Part shown: positions 34,391 through 42,358 of the stretch, one piece after another | How positions within the stretch are numbered: the stretch's first letter is position 1 | Layout: each line of letters starts with the position of its first letter | Notes under the pieces: generated by a model | Seen by the model: only the letters and a program-made list of their open reading frames with translations | Database searches by the model: none | What the model was told of the DNA's origin: nothing | Assembly: GCF_014596525.1 (NCBI RefSeq) | Contig: NZ_MSJP01000011.1 | Span: forward strand, 1-64,000 | Direction of reading: 5' to 3' | Length of the DNA stretch: 64,000 nt | Source: Streptomyces sp. CBMA291 | GTDB lineage: Bacteria > Actinomycetota > Actinomycetes > Streptomycetales > Streptomycetaceae | Translations under genes and position numbers: made by a program

Positions 34391-34827
34391 GCATCCCGAC
34401 GCCCGCCGACCTCGCCCGCCTCGCCCCCCGCCCGCGCCCGCTGCCGCCCTCCCCGTCCGCCCGGTCCGCCACGCCCGAGGAGCCTGCGGGCGCGGCCGAC
34501 GGGCCGTTCCGTGCCCTGTGGGAGCGCGGGATCACCGGGAGCACGCTGCACCCCAACGCCAAGCTCGTCGGGTACACGGTCGCGGCCGGGGCCGACTGGG
34601 ACACCGGACAGCTCGCCGACCCCCGCCCGCCCGTCCGCCGCCTGGCCGGTCGCTGCGCCCTGACCCAGGGCCAGGTCGTCACCTCCCTGAACCACCTGGA
34701 GGCGCGCGGCTGGATCAGCCGCCCCGACGCGCGAGTTCGGTGGGGCACGACCGAGATCACCCTCACGATCCCGGCCCCGATCCTGCGCCACCTCCGCAGG
34801 AAGGTCGCACGGCCTGACACGGCCTGA
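34387..34827 (+). CDS. winged-helix DNA-binding phage protein
   Basis: A 146-aa product. After a Pro-rich N-terminus, residues 40-140 form a winged helix (LHPNAKLVGYTVAAGAD, LTQGQVVTSLNHLEARGWI, ITLTIP). It lies immediately upstream of the second wHTH gene, which carries the iteron array, so the pair may act together in replication initiation or its control. Confidence 0.72.
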   Translation: MSIPTPADLARLAPRPRPLPPSPSARSATPEEPAGAADGPFRALWERGITGSTLHPNAKLVGYTVAAGADWDTGQLADPRPPVRRLAGRCALTQGQVVTSLNHLEARGWISRPDARVRWGTTEITLTIPAPILRHLRRKVARPDTA

Positions 34828-34886
34828 CCGCACGGCACCGCCCCCTCATGCCCCACCACGCACCACCATCCCGAGAGGCAGCACCC

Positions 34887-35918
34887 GTGGACGACGAGCA
34901 GCAGACCCGGCAGACGGGCGGCAGCGTGCCGCACGCCTGGGGTAACGCGCTCGCCCGGCAGTGGGCCCCGGCTCTGCCCCGGCCGTTGGTCGGCGGGTTC
35001 TTGACGACGCTGTACGTCCTGCGGGTCCTGGCCTCCGCCGACGGCCACCTCCGGTACGCCCGCGACGGCGCGGCGGTGACGATCACCCAGATCGCCACCG
35101 CCGCCCGCAGCGACCAGCGAGACGTCCGCGACTACCTGCGGGCGGCCGTCGCCGCCGGGGTCGTCACCGTCGTCCAGGCGGCCCCCGGCCGGGCAGTCGA
35201 GTACGCCCTGCTGGTGTGCCCCGCCCCCGACTGGGAGCGGGCCGCGGGCATGGTCTGGATCGCGCAGCAGAAGAAGAAGGAAGCGCGGGCCGCGAAGGCC
35301 GCCCGCGCTGCCGCCCGTGCCGCCTCGGCAGCCGCCGAGGACACCCCCACCCCAGGGGACAGTCCCCCGACCCCACAGGAGCAGACCTCGGGGGACAGTC
35401 CCCTGGGGTCGGAGGAAGAAGGGTCGGGGGACAGTCCCCCGAGGGGGGTCGGGGGACTGTCCCCCGGGGGGGTCGGGGGACAGTCCCCCGAACACCCAGG
35501 AAGTACCCATGTACTACCCCATGAGGTGGCTGAGGTAGTACCTCAACCACAGGACGTGCGCGGGCGCGCGAGCGAGAAGAAGACGAGCGGCGACCAGGAG
35601 AACCACCGCCGCTGCGCGAGCGGCTGCGGGCAGCCGGTGATCCGGCCCGACCGGCTCGTGTGCGCCGGGTGCGAACGCCGCACCCAGCCCACCCCCCAGC
35701 AGCCCTCGGTCCCCGTTCAGGGCGCGTTCATGATCTCCGTGCCCTCCAGGGCCCCCGCCCGGCCCCCGAGCGCCCCACCGGCCCGTCAGGGCTCGTGGCC
35801 CCAGGTCGACCCGTACGCCCCACAGCGCACCTGCGGCTGCGGCCGGACCTACCACGCCGAGGGCCCCGGCCCGTGCCCCGACTGCCTCGACGCAGCCGCC
35901 CACGACCGCACCGGCTGA
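34887..35918 (+). CDS. replication-initiator-like protein (lambda O-type layout) containing the iteron array
   Basis: The 343-aa version starts at GTG 34887, behind GAGAGG; an ATG at 34848 lacks a site. The N-terminal winged helix (about 20-110) contains ITQIATAARSDQRDVRDYLRAAVAAGVV. An Ala/Lys-rich helix follows, then a low-complexity linker (about 150-205) of repeated GDSPP motifs encoded by five DNA palindromes. The C-terminus has two Cys clusters (CASGCG...CAGC and CGCG...CPDC). An origin inside the initiator gene is the classic lambdoid arrangement, here inferred rather than shown. No helicase or loader gene was recognised in the phage. Confidence 0.7.
   Translation: MDDEQQTRQTGGSVPHAWGNALARQWAPALPRPLVGGFLTTLYVLRVLASADGHLRYARDGAAVTITQIATAARSDQRDVRDYLRAAVAAGVVTVVQAAPGRAVEYALLVCPAPDWERAAGMVWIAQQKKKEARAAKAARAAARAASAAAEDTPTPGDSPPTPQEQTSGDSPLGSEEEGSGDSPPRGVGGLSPGGVGGQSPEHPGSTHVLPHEVAEVVPQPQDVRGRASEKKTSGDQENHRRCASGCGQPVIRPDRLVCAGCERRTQPTPQQPSVPVQGAFMISVPSRAPARPPSAPPARQGSWPQVDPYAPQRTCGCGRTYHAEGPGPCPDCLDAAAHDRTG
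35355..35488. repeat. five GGGGACAGTCCCC palindromic iterons (candidate phage ori)
   Basis: Copies lie at 35355-35367, 35391-35403, 35427-35439, 35452-35464 (written GGGGACTGTCCCC) and 35476-35488. Start-to-start spacing is 36, 36, 25 and 24 bp. Each is a 13-bp palindrome around one central base, most extended by further G/C. They sit inside a wHTH gene, where a coding constraint alone would not keep them exact. Confidence 0.85.
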
Positions 35919-35946
35919 TCACCCATCACCCACCCCGGGAGACCCG

Positions 35947-36255
35947 ATGACGACACCTCACGGCGCCGAGCCGTGCCCGAGCTGCGGTCAGGCCGTCCGC
36001 TGGGCCTACACCGCCGCCGGACGCCGCCAGGCCATCAACCCGACCTCCGACCCCGCGGGCAACCTCGGCGCCTACACCGACGGCACCGGCCGCCTGCGCG
36101 TCCGCGTCCTCACCAGCGAGCGCCCCACCCTGGAGGGCGCCGAGTGGCGCGCGATGCCCCACGCCGCCACCTGCGCCCGCCCCCAGCCCCGGCGGCACAC
36201 CCCGACCCCCCGGCGTACCGGCGTCCGCCCGGCGCCCTGGCGGTGGACCCTGTGA
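35947..36255 (+). CDS. phage early protein with N-terminal CxxC motif
   Basis: A 102-aa product. CPSCGQAVRWAYTAAGRRQAI, near the N-terminus, and a later H..TC give a probable zinc site. Its basic Pro/Arg tail suggests nucleic-acid contact. Small proteins with this CxxCG...Q.I pattern are common in actinophages. Function unknown. Confidence 0.68.
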   Translation: MTTPHGAEPCPSCGQAVRWAYTAAGRRQAINPTSDPAGNLGAYTDGTGRLRVRVLTSERPTLEGAEWRAMPHAATCARPQPRRHTPTPRRTGVRPAPWRWTL

Positions 36256-36899
36256 CCGCCCCCGGCTCCCCCGACATCGAGGCCGCCGCGGTCATCGCCG
36301 CCACCGCCACCACGCTCCTCGGCGCCCGCCTCAGCCCGGCCGACGCGGAGCAGCTCGGCAACGCCGCGCTCGCCGCGCTGCGTGCCGACGGCTGGAGCGT
36401 CCAGGTCGACCTCGGCCGTGTCCGGGCCGCCCCGCTGCTGTGGTCCTGCGACCTGCCGGTCCTCGCCGGACTGGCACGCGGCCGGGCCGTCGCGGAGATC
36501 GCGGCAGCAACCCAGACCCCGACCGCCACCGTCCGCGGCCGGATCCTGCGGCTGCGGGCCAGGATCGGCGCGCCGAACGCCGCAGCCGCCGTCGCCATCG
36601 CCTACCGGCACGGGTGGATGGCCGGCCTCGCCCCCGAGCCCCGGCGGCCGATCGTCCTGTCCTCCCGGGAGCGGCAGGCCCTCGCCCTGCTCGCCGACGG
36701 CCTCGGCAACGCGGCGCTCGCCCAGGCGCTCGGCATGAGCCCGGCGCAGGCCACCGAGTGCCTGCGCCGCCTGTACACCGCTCTCAACGTCACCACCAGC
36801 ACCCGTGCCCCCGTCCGCGCCCACGCCGTCGCCCTCGGCTTCCAGCACGGGCTGCTCCCCCTCCCGGCCACCCGCTCACCACAGGACCCGACCCCGTGA
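36252..36899 (+). CDS. LuxR-type double HTH phage regulator
   Basis: The protein has 215 aa, coupled by GTGA. Two HTH regions are seen: about 70-115 (LARGRAVAEIAAATQTPTATVRGRILRLRARIG) and a LuxR-like one at about 140-195 (LSSRERQALALLADGLGNAALAQALGMSPAQATECLRRL). There is no receiver or ligand domain. It probably regulates phage transcription. Confidence 0.75.
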   Translation: MTAPGSPDIEAAAVIAATATTLLGARLSPADAEQLGNAALAALRADGWSVQVDLGRVRAAPLLWSCDLPVLAGLARGRAVAEIAAATQTPTATVRGRILRLRARIGAPNAAAAVAIAYRHGWMAGLAPEPRRPIVLSSRERQALALLADGLGNAALAQALGMSPAQATECLRRLYTALNVTTSTRAPVRAHAVALGFQHGLLPLPATRSPQDPTP

Positions 36900-37192
36900 C
36901 ACAGCCCCCCGCCCCCACCGCTCCGCTGCGCCCCGGTGCCGAGACGCCCGCCAAGAACTGCACGAAGTCCCGGATCACCGGGCGGCCGTGCCCGGTCCAC
37001 GACACGCCCGTGCGCCCGGCCGAGACGGACCCTGCGCCCGCTGCGCACCAACTGCCCGCCCTCGCCGTCCCCTGCCCCACCTGCGGATCGCCCGCCGGCG
37101 CCCTGTGCACCTCCCACGGTGGCACCCGGCCCCGCCGCCACGACGTTCACCAGACCCGCACCACCGCGCTCAAGGACCAGAAGACCCGATGA
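36896..37192 (+). CDS. short zinc-finger protein
   Basis: The product has 98 aa. The C-terminal CPTCGSPAGALCTSHGGTRPRRHDVHQTR matches the small CxxC...C...H...H zinc-finger type frequent in actinobacteriophages and mycobacteriophages. It is coupled by overlapping codons on both sides. Confidence 0.75.
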   Translation: MTQPPAPTAPLRPGAETPAKNCTKSRITGRPCPVHDTPVRPAETDPAPAAHQLPALAVPCPTCGSPAGALCTSHGGTRPRRHDVHQTRTTALKDQKTR

Positions 37193-37701
37193 CACCTGAC
37201 CAGTTCACCGAGGCTGCCCTCCGCCGCAGCACCTACCTCGACGCTGCCCGTGAGGCCGACGAGGGCGCCAAGCTGTTCCCCGACACCATGGAGTGCGCCA
37301 CCGCCATCGGCGCCCTGACGGGCCTCGCGCAGCGCCTCCGCCGCCTCGCCGACCACCACACCACCGCCGAGCAGCCCACCGGCCCGACGTGGCAGACCCG
37401 CGCCGACCACGCCACCCGCCTGTACGCCCGCGCCGAGGCTGCCCGGCTGCGCGCCGAGCGGGACGAGCTGATCCAGCAGCGCGACCGCATCGCCATCGAC
37501 ACGACCAGCCCCATCTCGGACGGCGGCCCGGTGTCGCTCGCGGACGCCGCCCGCCAGGCGCACCACCGCCTGGTCGCCGTCGAGCAGCTCGTCGCCGGAC
37601 GCCCCGGCTACCACACCGTCACCGTCAAGGCCCTGCTCACCGCCATGGGCCGTGCCGACGCGGGCGACGGCCGCGAGAGCGAGAAGGAGAGGGGGCTCTG
37701 A
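37189..37701 (+). CDS. phage helical protein, unknown
   Basis: A 170-aa, mostly alpha-helical, Ala/Arg/Glu-rich protein with heptad-like stretches (about 70-105). ATGA coupling to the zinc-finger gene. Not recognised. Confidence 0.68.
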   Translation: MTPDQFTEAALRRSTYLDAAREADEGAKLFPDTMECATAIGALTGLAQRLRRLADHHTTAEQPTGPTWQTRADHATRLYARAEAARLRAERDELIQQRDRIAIDTTSPISDGGPVSLADAARQAHHRLVAVEQLVAGRPGYHTVTVKALLTAMGRADAGDGRESEKERGL

Positions 37702-38276
37702 TGTCCCATCTGCCCATGGCCGTCCGCAAGACCCGCGCGGAGGATCGTACGGACCGCCGCGCCACCTTCCTGAGCTTGCTCGGGCGCACCGACCGGCTGA
37801 CCCCCGCCGAGCGGGCGCTGCTCGTCGAGTACGGGCACGCCGAGGCTGCTGCGGCCGACGCACTGCGCTCCACCCTCGTCGGCCTGGAGCGCGCCCTGGA
37901 GGAGGAGCGGGCGCGGGTGCGGGCGGCCGAGACCGCGATCGTTGAGGCCGAGCGGGACCGGGCCCAGGCCCTCGACGACGTTGAGCGGCTCGCCCGCTAC
38001 CTGGTCGGTGCCCGGCAGGCGTGCGGCGCCCCGACGTGGCCCGACGTTCCGTACACCGTTCGCCGTATGGCTGCCGACCGCGCCCGGCAGCACGCCGCGT
38101 ACCGCTCCGCCCGGCAGCGCGCCGTCCGCGGGCAGGCTGCCCGTGACTTCGCCGCCGACGTCGCGGACCTGGCCGACCGCTGGATCCTCGGCGACACCGC
38201 CGACACCGCCAGCTGCGGCCCCGCCCTCCTGACCGTCCTCGACAGCTACCGGGAGCGCCTGTGGCCCTCTGCCTGA
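37701..38276 (+). CDS. phage coiled-coil protein, unknown
   Basis: A 191-aa protein starting within the previous stop (TGATG). Residues 45-100 form a long coiled coil rich in Glu/Arg/Ala. The C-terminal helices have a repeated ARDFAADVADLADRW pattern. Not recognised. Confidence 0.68.
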   Translation: MSHLPMAVRKTRAEDRTDRRATFLSLLGRTDRLTPAERALLVEYGHAEAAAADALRSTLVGLERALEEERARVRAAETAIVEAERDRAQALDDVERLARYLVGARQACGAPTWPDVPYTVRRMAADRARQHAAYRSARQRAVRGQAARDFAADVADLADRWILGDTADTASCGPALLTVLDSYRERLWPSA

Positions 38277-38959
38277 TCTGCGCCTACTCCACCGAAACGG
38301 CCCGTACGGCCTGCGCCCGGTGCGAGCACCGGCTGCGCGGGTGGCTGGGCGAAATCCCCCGCCAGGTCGTGCTCCTCACCGCACTGCTGGAGCCCGGATC
38401 CCGCCCCGCCGAGGGGCGCGGCGGGGCCGGCCGCGCGTACTCGCCGCTCCCCGCGCGCGGGGACATCGTGTCCCTGCTCGGCCCGGCCGCGCCCGGCCCC
38501 GTGCGGGACGCCGCATCGGCCCCCGACCAGACCGGTGCCACGCCCATCCACGCCGTCCTGCACGCCTGGGCCGACCAGCTCGCCGACGACCTCGGCCACG
38601 ACCTTCCGCCCATCAACTCCCGCGCCCCGTACGCCGACTACCTCACCCGGCACCTCGACCACGTCGTCCGCGCGCCGTGGGTCGCGCTCATGAACGCCGA
38701 GCTGTACGACCTCGTACGGTGCGCGCGGGCGATCACGCACACCGAACCCCGCCGCCGCCCGATGACCGCACCCTGCCCCTCGTGCAACGCCTTCGGACTC
38801 GGCCTGACGGACTGGGCCGCCTACGTCGACTGCGAGGTCTGCGGACTGCTCCTCACCCCCGCCGAGTACGACGCGCACCACACCACCGTCATGCCCGGTC
38901 TCGCCCGAACCGCCCTCGGCCTCCTGGTCGCCGAGCACCTCCCCCGGAAGGCATCGTGA
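38261..38959 (+). CDS. phage zinc-ribbon protein conserved in actinophages
   Basis: The protein has 232 aa. N-terminal CLICAYS...CARCEHR and C-terminal CPSCNAFGLGLTDWAAYVDCEVCG each form a four-Cys zinc site, around a helical middle. This two-ribbon architecture is common in Streptomyces phages. Role unknown. It overlaps the previous gene by 16 bases. Confidence 0.72.
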   Translation: MALCLICAYSTETARTACARCEHRLRGWLGEIPRQVVLLTALLEPGSRPAEGRGGAGRAYSPLPARGDIVSLLGPAAPGPVRDAASAPDQTGATPIHAVLHAWADQLADDLGHDLPPINSRAPYADYLTRHLDHVVRAPWVALMNAELYDLVRCARAITHTEPRRRPMTAPCPSCNAFGLGLTDWAAYVDCEVCGLLLTPAEYDAHHTTVMPGLARTALGLLVAEHLPRKAS

Positions 38960-39543
38960 CCACCGCCACCACCATCGCGGCCCGTCGCGCCCGCGTCGCC
39001 AAGTACCTTGACGATGGCGTCTCCCAGCGCGACATCGCCCGCGCCCTCGGCGTCACCAAGGACACGGTCCACCGCGACGCGAAGGCCTTGGCGCGCGCCG
39101 CCTCCCAGGACAGCCCCTCGCCGCGCCCCTCGTCGGCACCGCCGCGACGGCCCGCGCGGCACCGGCCGCGACACCGTCTCCGGCGTCCGCGACACGACCG
39201 CGCGATACCGGCTCCGGCTTCTCCGACGCCGGACCCGAACCCCGCGACGGTGTCGCGCGACACCGTCGCGACGCCGTCCGTGCCCTGCGTCGCCATGCCC
39301 CTCACCCCGGACCTCCTGGCCGACCTCGGCACCCTCACCCAGACCGGAGCCACCCCTACGGCCGCCCTGCGCCACGCCGTTGCCACCGTGGCTGCCACCT
39401 ACCGCCAAGCGTGGAGCGCTGGCCTTTACCCGCCCACCGCTACCCCAGTGGTCGCCCGGCTCCAATTCGCTCCGTACAAGCCGACCAACCCCGAGACAGC
39501 CCCGGCGCACATCGTGGATCCTGCAACCAGGAGGCCTCTGTGA
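38956..39543 (+). CDS. HTH phage protein with Pro/Arg-rich linker
   Basis: A 195-aa protein. The N-terminal HTH (RVAKYLDDGVSQRDIARALGVTKDTVHRDAKAL) is followed by a low-complexity Pro/Arg/Ser linker (50-110), and then a helical C-terminus. The linker DNA includes repeated CGACACCGTCGCG-type inverted motifs near 39170-39270, perhaps another site cluster. It is coupled by GTGA to the next gene. Confidence 0.72.
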   Translation: MTTATTIAARRARVAKYLDDGVSQRDIARALGVTKDTVHRDAKALARAASQDSPSPRPSSAPPRRPARHRPRHRLRRPRHDRAIPAPASPTPDPNPATVSRDTVATPSVPCVAMPLTPDLLADLGTLTQTGATPTAALRHAVATVAATYRQAWSAGLYPPTATPVVARLQFAPYKPTNPETAPAHIVDPATRRPL

Positions 39544-40505
39544 CAACCGATCCCATACTCCCCCTGCCAGTGAGTACATCCCCCGAGTACTACCTACGGC
39601 TTGCCCGGCAAGGCACATCTGGCCGAGCCCTGCTCCTCACGGAGCGGTACTGCTCCCGCACCAGGGGGCTGGAGTTGTACCTGAGCCTGCTGTACGGCGC
39701 GGTCATCCTCGACGAACCGCAGCTCGAACCGACGCCGCAACATCTCTCGTCGAGCTTGGCCTCAGGAGACCAACGCACTCTCGACTACGTCGACATGCTC
39801 TACCAGCCGCTCGACCAGGCCGCTCTCGCCCTTGCCTCCCTCGATACCTTCACTCACAACGAACGGCTGACCGAATACGCTGAGCGTGTTGGTGCCGACC
39901 GCCGTCTCTCCACGACGCCGCTGCACCAAGAGGCACCCACCCGAGTACACGAGGCCCTTGCCGAACGGCGTGGACTGACTGGCTACATGGAAGCCGTTGG
40001 GTTCCCCACGGCGGGTGTCATCGACCTCCTCACCCAGGTACAGCACCACGCCAATTCGCTCCGCGAGATCTTCGTGGTCGACCACTCGGCAATCTGGCGA
40101 GGACCCGACGGCACGCACTACGTCATCGGTGACTTCACCTACATGGAACGCCGGTACTGGCTTCACGTCGCAGCCCAAGATCCAGACACCCGGCAGTGGG
40201 CCAAGGTCGATCCCGCGCCCCCTCCCCTCGGCGTATCCGAGTGGGACCTGCACCGACAGTACGTTGCAGTCCCCAGGGCACCGCTCGCGGATCCCCGGAT
40301 CACCCGGCTCGGCACTCTGATCAAGGCCGTCCTCGCCGACTACGAGAACGAAGTCGGCCGCCCAGCCCCAAGCACCGAGAACGTCCTTGATGCGCTCACC
40401 GCTGTTGAGGCGATCCCCGACGAGGCCCGTCGGCAGCGGCACGGCGCCGCAAGCTCAGCCTCCAGGATGGGGTACATCAGCGGCCGTCATCGAGGCGGTC
40501 GATGA
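39540..40505 (+). CDS. unknown protein of lower GC, probable cargo in the early operon
   Basis: The protein has 321 aa. It is the largest unknown in the early operon and is visibly less GC-biased at third codon positions than its neighbours (TAC, GAA, ACA and CTT codons). It is a globular alpha/beta protein with no membrane segment or clear motif; the central part reads EIFVVDHSAIWRGPDGTHYVIGDFTYMERRYWLHVAA. It may be an acquired moron, for example an exclusion or defence gene. Function not recognised. Confidence 0.72.
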   Translation: MTTDPILPLPVSTSPEYYLRLARQGTSGRALLLTERYCSRTRGLELYLSLLYGAVILDEPQLEPTPQHLSSSLASGDQRTLDYVDMLYQPLDQAALALASLDTFTHNERLTEYAERVGADRRLSTTPLHQEAPTRVHEALAERRGLTGYMEAVGFPTAGVIDLLTQVQHHANSLREIFVVDHSAIWRGPDGTHYVIGDFTYMERRYWLHVAAQDPDTRQWAKVDPAPPPLGVSEWDLHRQYVAVPRAPLADPRITRLGTLIKAVLADYENEVGRPAPSTENVLDALTAVEAIPDEARRQRHGAASSASRMGYISGRHRGGR

Positions 40506-40624
40506 CCAACCAACTGGACATGATCGCCGCGTAGCGTCACACTAGCGCCAGCGGCACACCTGTGCCCGAAGACCACCACGGCCTCCGCCAGCGCGGGGGC
40601 CGTCGTCGTGCCCCGGGGGTGTCC

Positions 40625-40858
40625 GTGTCCACGCTCTACACCACCGGCCAGGCCGCCGCCGTCGCGACCACATGGCGGCAGCGGCTCGCCCCGGCCGCCA
40701 CGGTCACCCCAGCGGCCATCCGGCAGTGGGCCCGCCGAGGGCACCTCTCCCCCGCCGGCCTCGACGACCGGCACCGCCCGCTCTACTCCTCCGCCGCCCT
40801 CGCCCACGCCGAGGCCGCCACCCGCGAGCGCGCCCTGCTCACCGCCTCTCGCCCGTAG
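40625..40858 (+). CDS. MerR-like helix-turn-helix protein
   Basis: A 77-aa product from GTG 40625; GTG 40562 is possible and gives 98 aa. The sequence STLYTTGQAAAVATTW...VTPAAIRQWARRGHLSPAGLDDRHRPLYSSAAL is a MerR/excisionase-type winged helix. It is probably a small phage regulator. TAGGCT right after it may serve as a promoter element for the next gene. Confidence 0.65.
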   Translation: MSTLYTTGQAAAVATTWRQRLAPAATVTPAAIRQWARRGHLSPAGLDDRHRPLYSSAALAHAEAATRERALLTASRP

Positions 40859-40919
40859 GCTTGGTTACAACCCGGTCACTCCTGCCGACGGCGCCTCACC
40901 CGCCCGGCAGACTGACCCG

Positions 40920-41141
40920 ATGCGCAGACACGTCACCATCCCCCTCGTCGCTGGTCTCCTCTTCGCCCTGACCTCCTGCGGGTCCTACAGCGCCGAGGAC
41001 TGCCGGAAGGCGCTGGCCAGCGGCCCCATCACGAGCAGCCGCCCGAAGGAGTGCCAGGACATCGACGAAGAGGACTACAAGGCCCTCCTCGCGGACCGGG
41101 CGATCCAAGAGGGCCTCAGCAAGATGACCGACGGGAACTGA
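40920..41141 (+). CDS. small phage-encoded lipoprotein
   Basis: A 73-aa product. The signal peptide MRRHVTIPLVAGLLFALTSC ends in a lipobox (LTSC), leaving a 54-residue acidic mature part with one further Cys. Its CAGACT -10-like box six bases upstream fits leaderless expression, possibly in the lysogen. Phage lipoproteins often block superinfection; here that is only a guess. Confidence 0.7.
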   Translation: MRRHVTIPLVAGLLFALTSCGSYSAEDCRKALASGPITSSRPKECQDIDEEDYKALLADRAIQEGLSKMTDGN

Positions 41142-41160
41142 CCGACGGGAGGTGGCGCCC

Positions 41161-41439
41161 ATGCCCGGCAACCCGCGCAACGGACGCCCCTACCGCCGCC
41201 TCGTCGCCGCGCTGAAGGCCCGGGGCCTGCCCTGCTGGATCTGCGGCCACGCCATCAACCCGCGGCTCGACGCCTGGCACCGGCTCAGCTTCACCCTCGA
41301 CCACATCCAGCCGCTCAGCCTCGGCGGCGACCTCCTCGACCCCGCCAACGCCCGCCCCGCGCACCGCGCCTGCAACTCCGGGCGCGGCAACCGAACCAGA
41401 CCGCCACGCTCGCAGCAGCGCACCTCGAAGAGGTGGTGA
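41161..41439 (+). CDS. HNH endonuclease
   Basis: The product has 92 aa. ATG 41161 follows GGGAGG. The motif CWICGHAI...FTLDHIQPLSLGGDLLDPANARPAHRACNSGRG has the HNH beta-beta-alpha-metal fold with zinc Cys. HNH proteins next to terminase genes assist DNA packaging in many HK97-type phages. Confidence 0.88.
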   Translation: MPGNPRNGRPYRRLVAALKARGLPCWICGHAINPRLDAWHRLSFTLDHIQPLSLGGDLLDPANARPAHRACNSGRGNRTRPPRSQQRTSKRW

Positions 41440-41443
41440 CACC

Positions 41444-41887
41444 CTGCTGTACGTCGTCACCGGCCCCCCGGCCGCAGGCAAGTCCAGCTGGATCCAGGCG
41501 CACGCTACGGCCCGTGACATCGTCATCGACCTGGATCTGATCGCGGTCTCGCTCACCGGGCCCGGCGCCCCGCAGTGGAACCACGATCCGATCGTGCAGC
41601 GGGTGGCCCAGCGTGCACGGTTCGCCGCCATCGAGGAGGCGACGCAGCACCTGGGCAAGGTGGACGTCTACCTGATCCACACGATGCCCAGCGCGAAGGC
41701 CCTCGCGAAGTACAAGCGGCTGGACGCCCAGATCGTCGCCGTCGACCCCGGCCGGGACGTCGTGATGGCCCGGATCGAGGCCATGCGGTCACCGGAGATG
41801 AAGCGGGTGGCGAGCCGCTGGTACAGCCAGCGCACCCTGCCGGGTGCGTCACGCAGTGCGATGCCACAGTCCACCGGCCGGTGGTGA
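41444..41887 (+). CDS. P-loop NTPase/kinase-like phage protein with CTG start
   Basis: A 147-aa protein if begun at CTG 41444, four bases after the HNH stop, with GAGGTG correctly placed upstream. The only ordinary start in frame (GTG 41594) would cut off the Walker A motif VTGPPAAGKSSW that lies at the very N-terminus. DIVIDLDLIAVSL follows as in polynucleotide-kinase-like or AAA proteins. It is commonly placed between HNH and terminase genes in Streptomyces phages. The start codon is inferred. Confidence 0.7.
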   Translation: MLYVVTGPPAAGKSSWIQAHATARDIVIDLDLIAVSLTGPGAPQWNHDPIVQRVAQRARFAAIEEATQHLGKVDVYLIHTMPSAKALAKYKRLDAQIVAVDPGRDVVMARIEAMRSPEMKRVASRWYSQRTLPGASRSAMPQSTGRW

Positions 41888-41940
41888 CCCCGCCAGACCG
41901 CACAGGCGGCAGGGGGCCTGGTCCGTTCTTTGAGAGGGGC

Positions 41941-41977
41941 ACCGGGCGACCCAAAAGCCCTTGTCGCCCGGTTTTTT
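41941..41977 (+). terminator. rho-independent terminator before the late genes
   Basis: ACCGGGCGAC (41941-41950) pairs with GTCGCCCGGT (41963-41972) and is followed by a run of T. It separates early from packaging/structural genes. The 100 bases after it, up to ATG 42080, are AT-richer with a CTAAT/ATTAG inverted pair and should hold the late promoter. Confidence 0.88.
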
Positions 41978-42079
41978 ACACGGGGCCTGTACCTCGCTAA
42001 TCACCCGGAATCTGATTCGACCGAATTAGCAGACGTCACCCTGCGTGATGTAACGCTGTGTGACAGACTGGGGGTGATC

Positions 42080-42358
42080 ATGTCCACGAACGTGGAGGCG
42101 ACCCAGGCCGAGATCGACCGGCTGGGCGTCGGCGTCCTCGCCCCCGGCCTTGCCCAGCTCGCTCTGTCGCTCGCCGCCTCGGTCGACACCCCGGGCAATG
42201 TGACCGCGCAGGCGAACGCCGCACGCGAGCTACGCACCGCGCTGGAGACCCTGCGGAAGCTGGCCCCGCCCGCGAAGGAGATGGACGCGGTCGACGAGCT
42301 GGCCGCGAAGAAGGCACAGAGGCGGGAGGACGGCCTTGTCCGTGCTCGCCGAGCCTGA
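42080..42358 (+). CDS. terminase small subunit-like protein
   Basis: A 92-aa product. ATG 42080 follows GGGGGTG. All-helical, it has the size and position of small terminase subunits and overlaps the large subunit by 23 bases. The similarity is positional rather than motif-based. Confidence 0.68.
   Translation: MSTNVEATQAEIDRLGVGVLAPGLAQLALSLAASVDTPGNVTAQANAARELRTALETLRKLAPPAKEMDAVDELAAKKAQRREDGLVRARRA

Noticed and set aside
35355..35488. CRISPR-like array
   Set aside because: Repeats are 13-bp palindromes with spacing of 24-36 bp inside a coding frame and no cas genes; iterons are the better reading.
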